DNA from: JBAXBF01 sp034429745
GTDB taxonomy: Bacteria > Chloroflexota > Anaerolineae > Anaerolineales > DRKV01
Reading direction: 5' to 3'
DNA length: 6,263 nucleotides
Assembly (NCBI GenBank): GCA_034429745.1
Contig: DAOUFY010000173.1
Location: 1-6,263 of the forward strand
In this document: piece by piece, positions 5,637 through 6,263 of the stretch
Layout: each line of letters starts with the position of its first letter
Numbering within the stretch: the first letter of the stretch is position 1
Position numbers and translations under genes: made by a program
The notes under the pieces: model-generated
What the model saw: the letters and a program-made list of their open reading frames with translations, nothing else
What the model was told of the DNA's origin: nothing
The model's database searches: none

Positions 5637-6263
5637 ACGGTGCTTTGCGGCACTTAAAAGAGCGTATGCTTCAGGAACACGCAGCATCAGCAGTAGAATT
5701 GCATAACCAATCGCTCCGGCTGCCAACCCACCTAAACCCACAATCCATATTGGCTGCCCATTCGTCAATAGCAGCCATGCTTCAATCAATAGCGCCATTC
5801 CCAAAGCAGCTATAATCGCTTGGATTACCCCTTTGGCTAACCGCCCCGATTCTAAACCCTTCAAGCGACGGCGCATTATCCACAGCAAACCAATCATCTC
5901 TAAAGCAGTTGCTAATGAATTGGCTAAAGCGAGCCCTCCATGCGGGAACCAACCTAATAACTCAAACAAATAAGAAAAAAGTAAACTAAAGCCAACATTC
6001 AAGGTCATCGCTGCCACACCGACCCCAACAGGTGTCTTTGTATCGTGAAGAGCATAAAAAGCTCGCGATACAATTTCCACCACACAGTGTCCAATCAATC
6101 CAGCGGCATACCAAAGCAATGCCCACGCTACCAATTGCGTAGAATGGGAACTAAATGCCCCGCGTTGGAAAAGCATAGCTACCACTTCGTGGCGCATCAC
6201 AATCAACCCTATGCTAGACGGAATGGCAAGAAAAAGAACCCCGCGTAAGGTAGAAACCAAGGT
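5613..6263 (-). CDS. murJ: Lipid II flippase MurJ (MviN), C-terminal part, cut by the window edge
   Basis: Inner-membrane flippase of the MOP superfamily that moves lipid II to the outer face for peptidoglycan synthesis. The reading frame is still open at 6263 (the TTG at 6258-6260 is an internal Leu), so the N-terminal part lies outside; about 216 codons are present of a protein usually about 500 residues long. Recognisable conserved stretches are RGVLFLAIPSSIGLIVM, MLFQRGAFSS, SRAFYALHDTKTPVGVGV (the hallmark R-x-F-Y-A-x-x-D-T-x-T-P) and HGGLALANSLATALEM. Several hydrophobic segments match the last membrane helices of the family, about six by eye. The C-terminus is LPLPMWK. It is the only gene on the - strand and forms a separate transcription unit. 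A Wzx-type polysaccharide flippase is less likely because the RAFYA...TKTP motif is typical of MurJ. Confidence 0.92.
   Translation of the reverse strand, partial: TLVSTLRGVLFLAIPSSIGLIVMRHEVVAMLFQRGAFSSHSTQLVAWALLWYAAGLIGHCVVEIVSRAFYALHDTKTPVGVGVAAMTLNVGFSLLFSYLFELLGWFPHGGLALANSLATALEMIGLLWIMRRRLKGLESGRLAKGVIQAIIAALGMALLIEAWLLLTNGQPIWIVGLGGLAAGAIGYAILLLMLRVPEAYALLSAAKHRLPLPMWK

Noticed and set aside
5640..5653. Hairpin GTGC-tttgcg-GCAC as a terminator for the operon
   Set aside because: The stem is only 4-5 pairs, lies inside murJ and is followed by TTAAAAG and not a T-run, so it is too weak to call.
6258..6260. TTG on the - strand as the start of a short MurJ-like protein
   Set aside because: The sequence starts in the middle of the MurJ family alignment and the frame is open to the window edge, so it is an internal Leu of a truncated gene.

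Overview
The window holds seven protein-coding genes packed almost end to end, with no RNA gene, mobile element or CRISPR array visible. Six genes run on the + strand: a 5'-truncated cobalamin-dependent methionine synthase (metH), methylenetetrahydrofolate reductase (metF), a protein with two XRE-type helix-turn-helix domains, a GNAT-family acetyltransferase, the small subunit of exodeoxyribonuclease VII (xseB) and a small membrane protein of the divergent-PAP2 (DUF212) family. A seventh gene, a lipid II flippase of the MurJ/MviN family, faces them on the - strand and is cut by the right edge of the window.

The sequence suggests a bacterium of moderate GC content, most probably a member of the Chloroflexota (Anaerolineae-like). 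This rests on recalled family resemblance and not on a search. The MetH belongs to the divergent branch with GVFYCKDAFEGL after the B12 domain. The XRE protein ends in a tail containing NPENLPYLRAAQKLS, and the GNAT protein has an N-terminal half with HRHLDW and LACPPDP; I associate both with Chloroflexota proteins. MurJ implies that lipid II is made, so a peptidoglycan wall is likely. Confidence in the phylum is about 0.6.

Region by region: 1-2387 is metH (end of the pterin domain, cap, B12 domain, activation domain); 2435-3319 is metF, whose product supplies the methyl-tetrahydrofolate that MetH uses, so these two form a functional pair. Positions 3360-4046 (double XRE) and 4054-4944 (GNAT) are separated by only 7 bases; 4950-5171 (xseB) and 5187-5636 (DUF212) follow after 5 and 15 bases. 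The gaps in the + strand series are 47, 40, 7, 5 and 15 bases, and none contains a convincing promoter or terminator, so the six genes look like one transcription unit that started upstream of the window. The DUF212 and murJ genes overlap tail to tail by 24 bases.

The window is mostly conserved housekeeping content and I see no clear new biological system. The points most worth a second look are the exact 87-residue internal duplication in the XRE protein and its separate C-terminal tail, the departure of the MetH activation domain from the usual AdoMet-binding motif, the unexplained N-terminal half of the GNAT protein, and the 24-base convergent overlap with no room for a terminator. No stretch over 300 bases lacks a gene.
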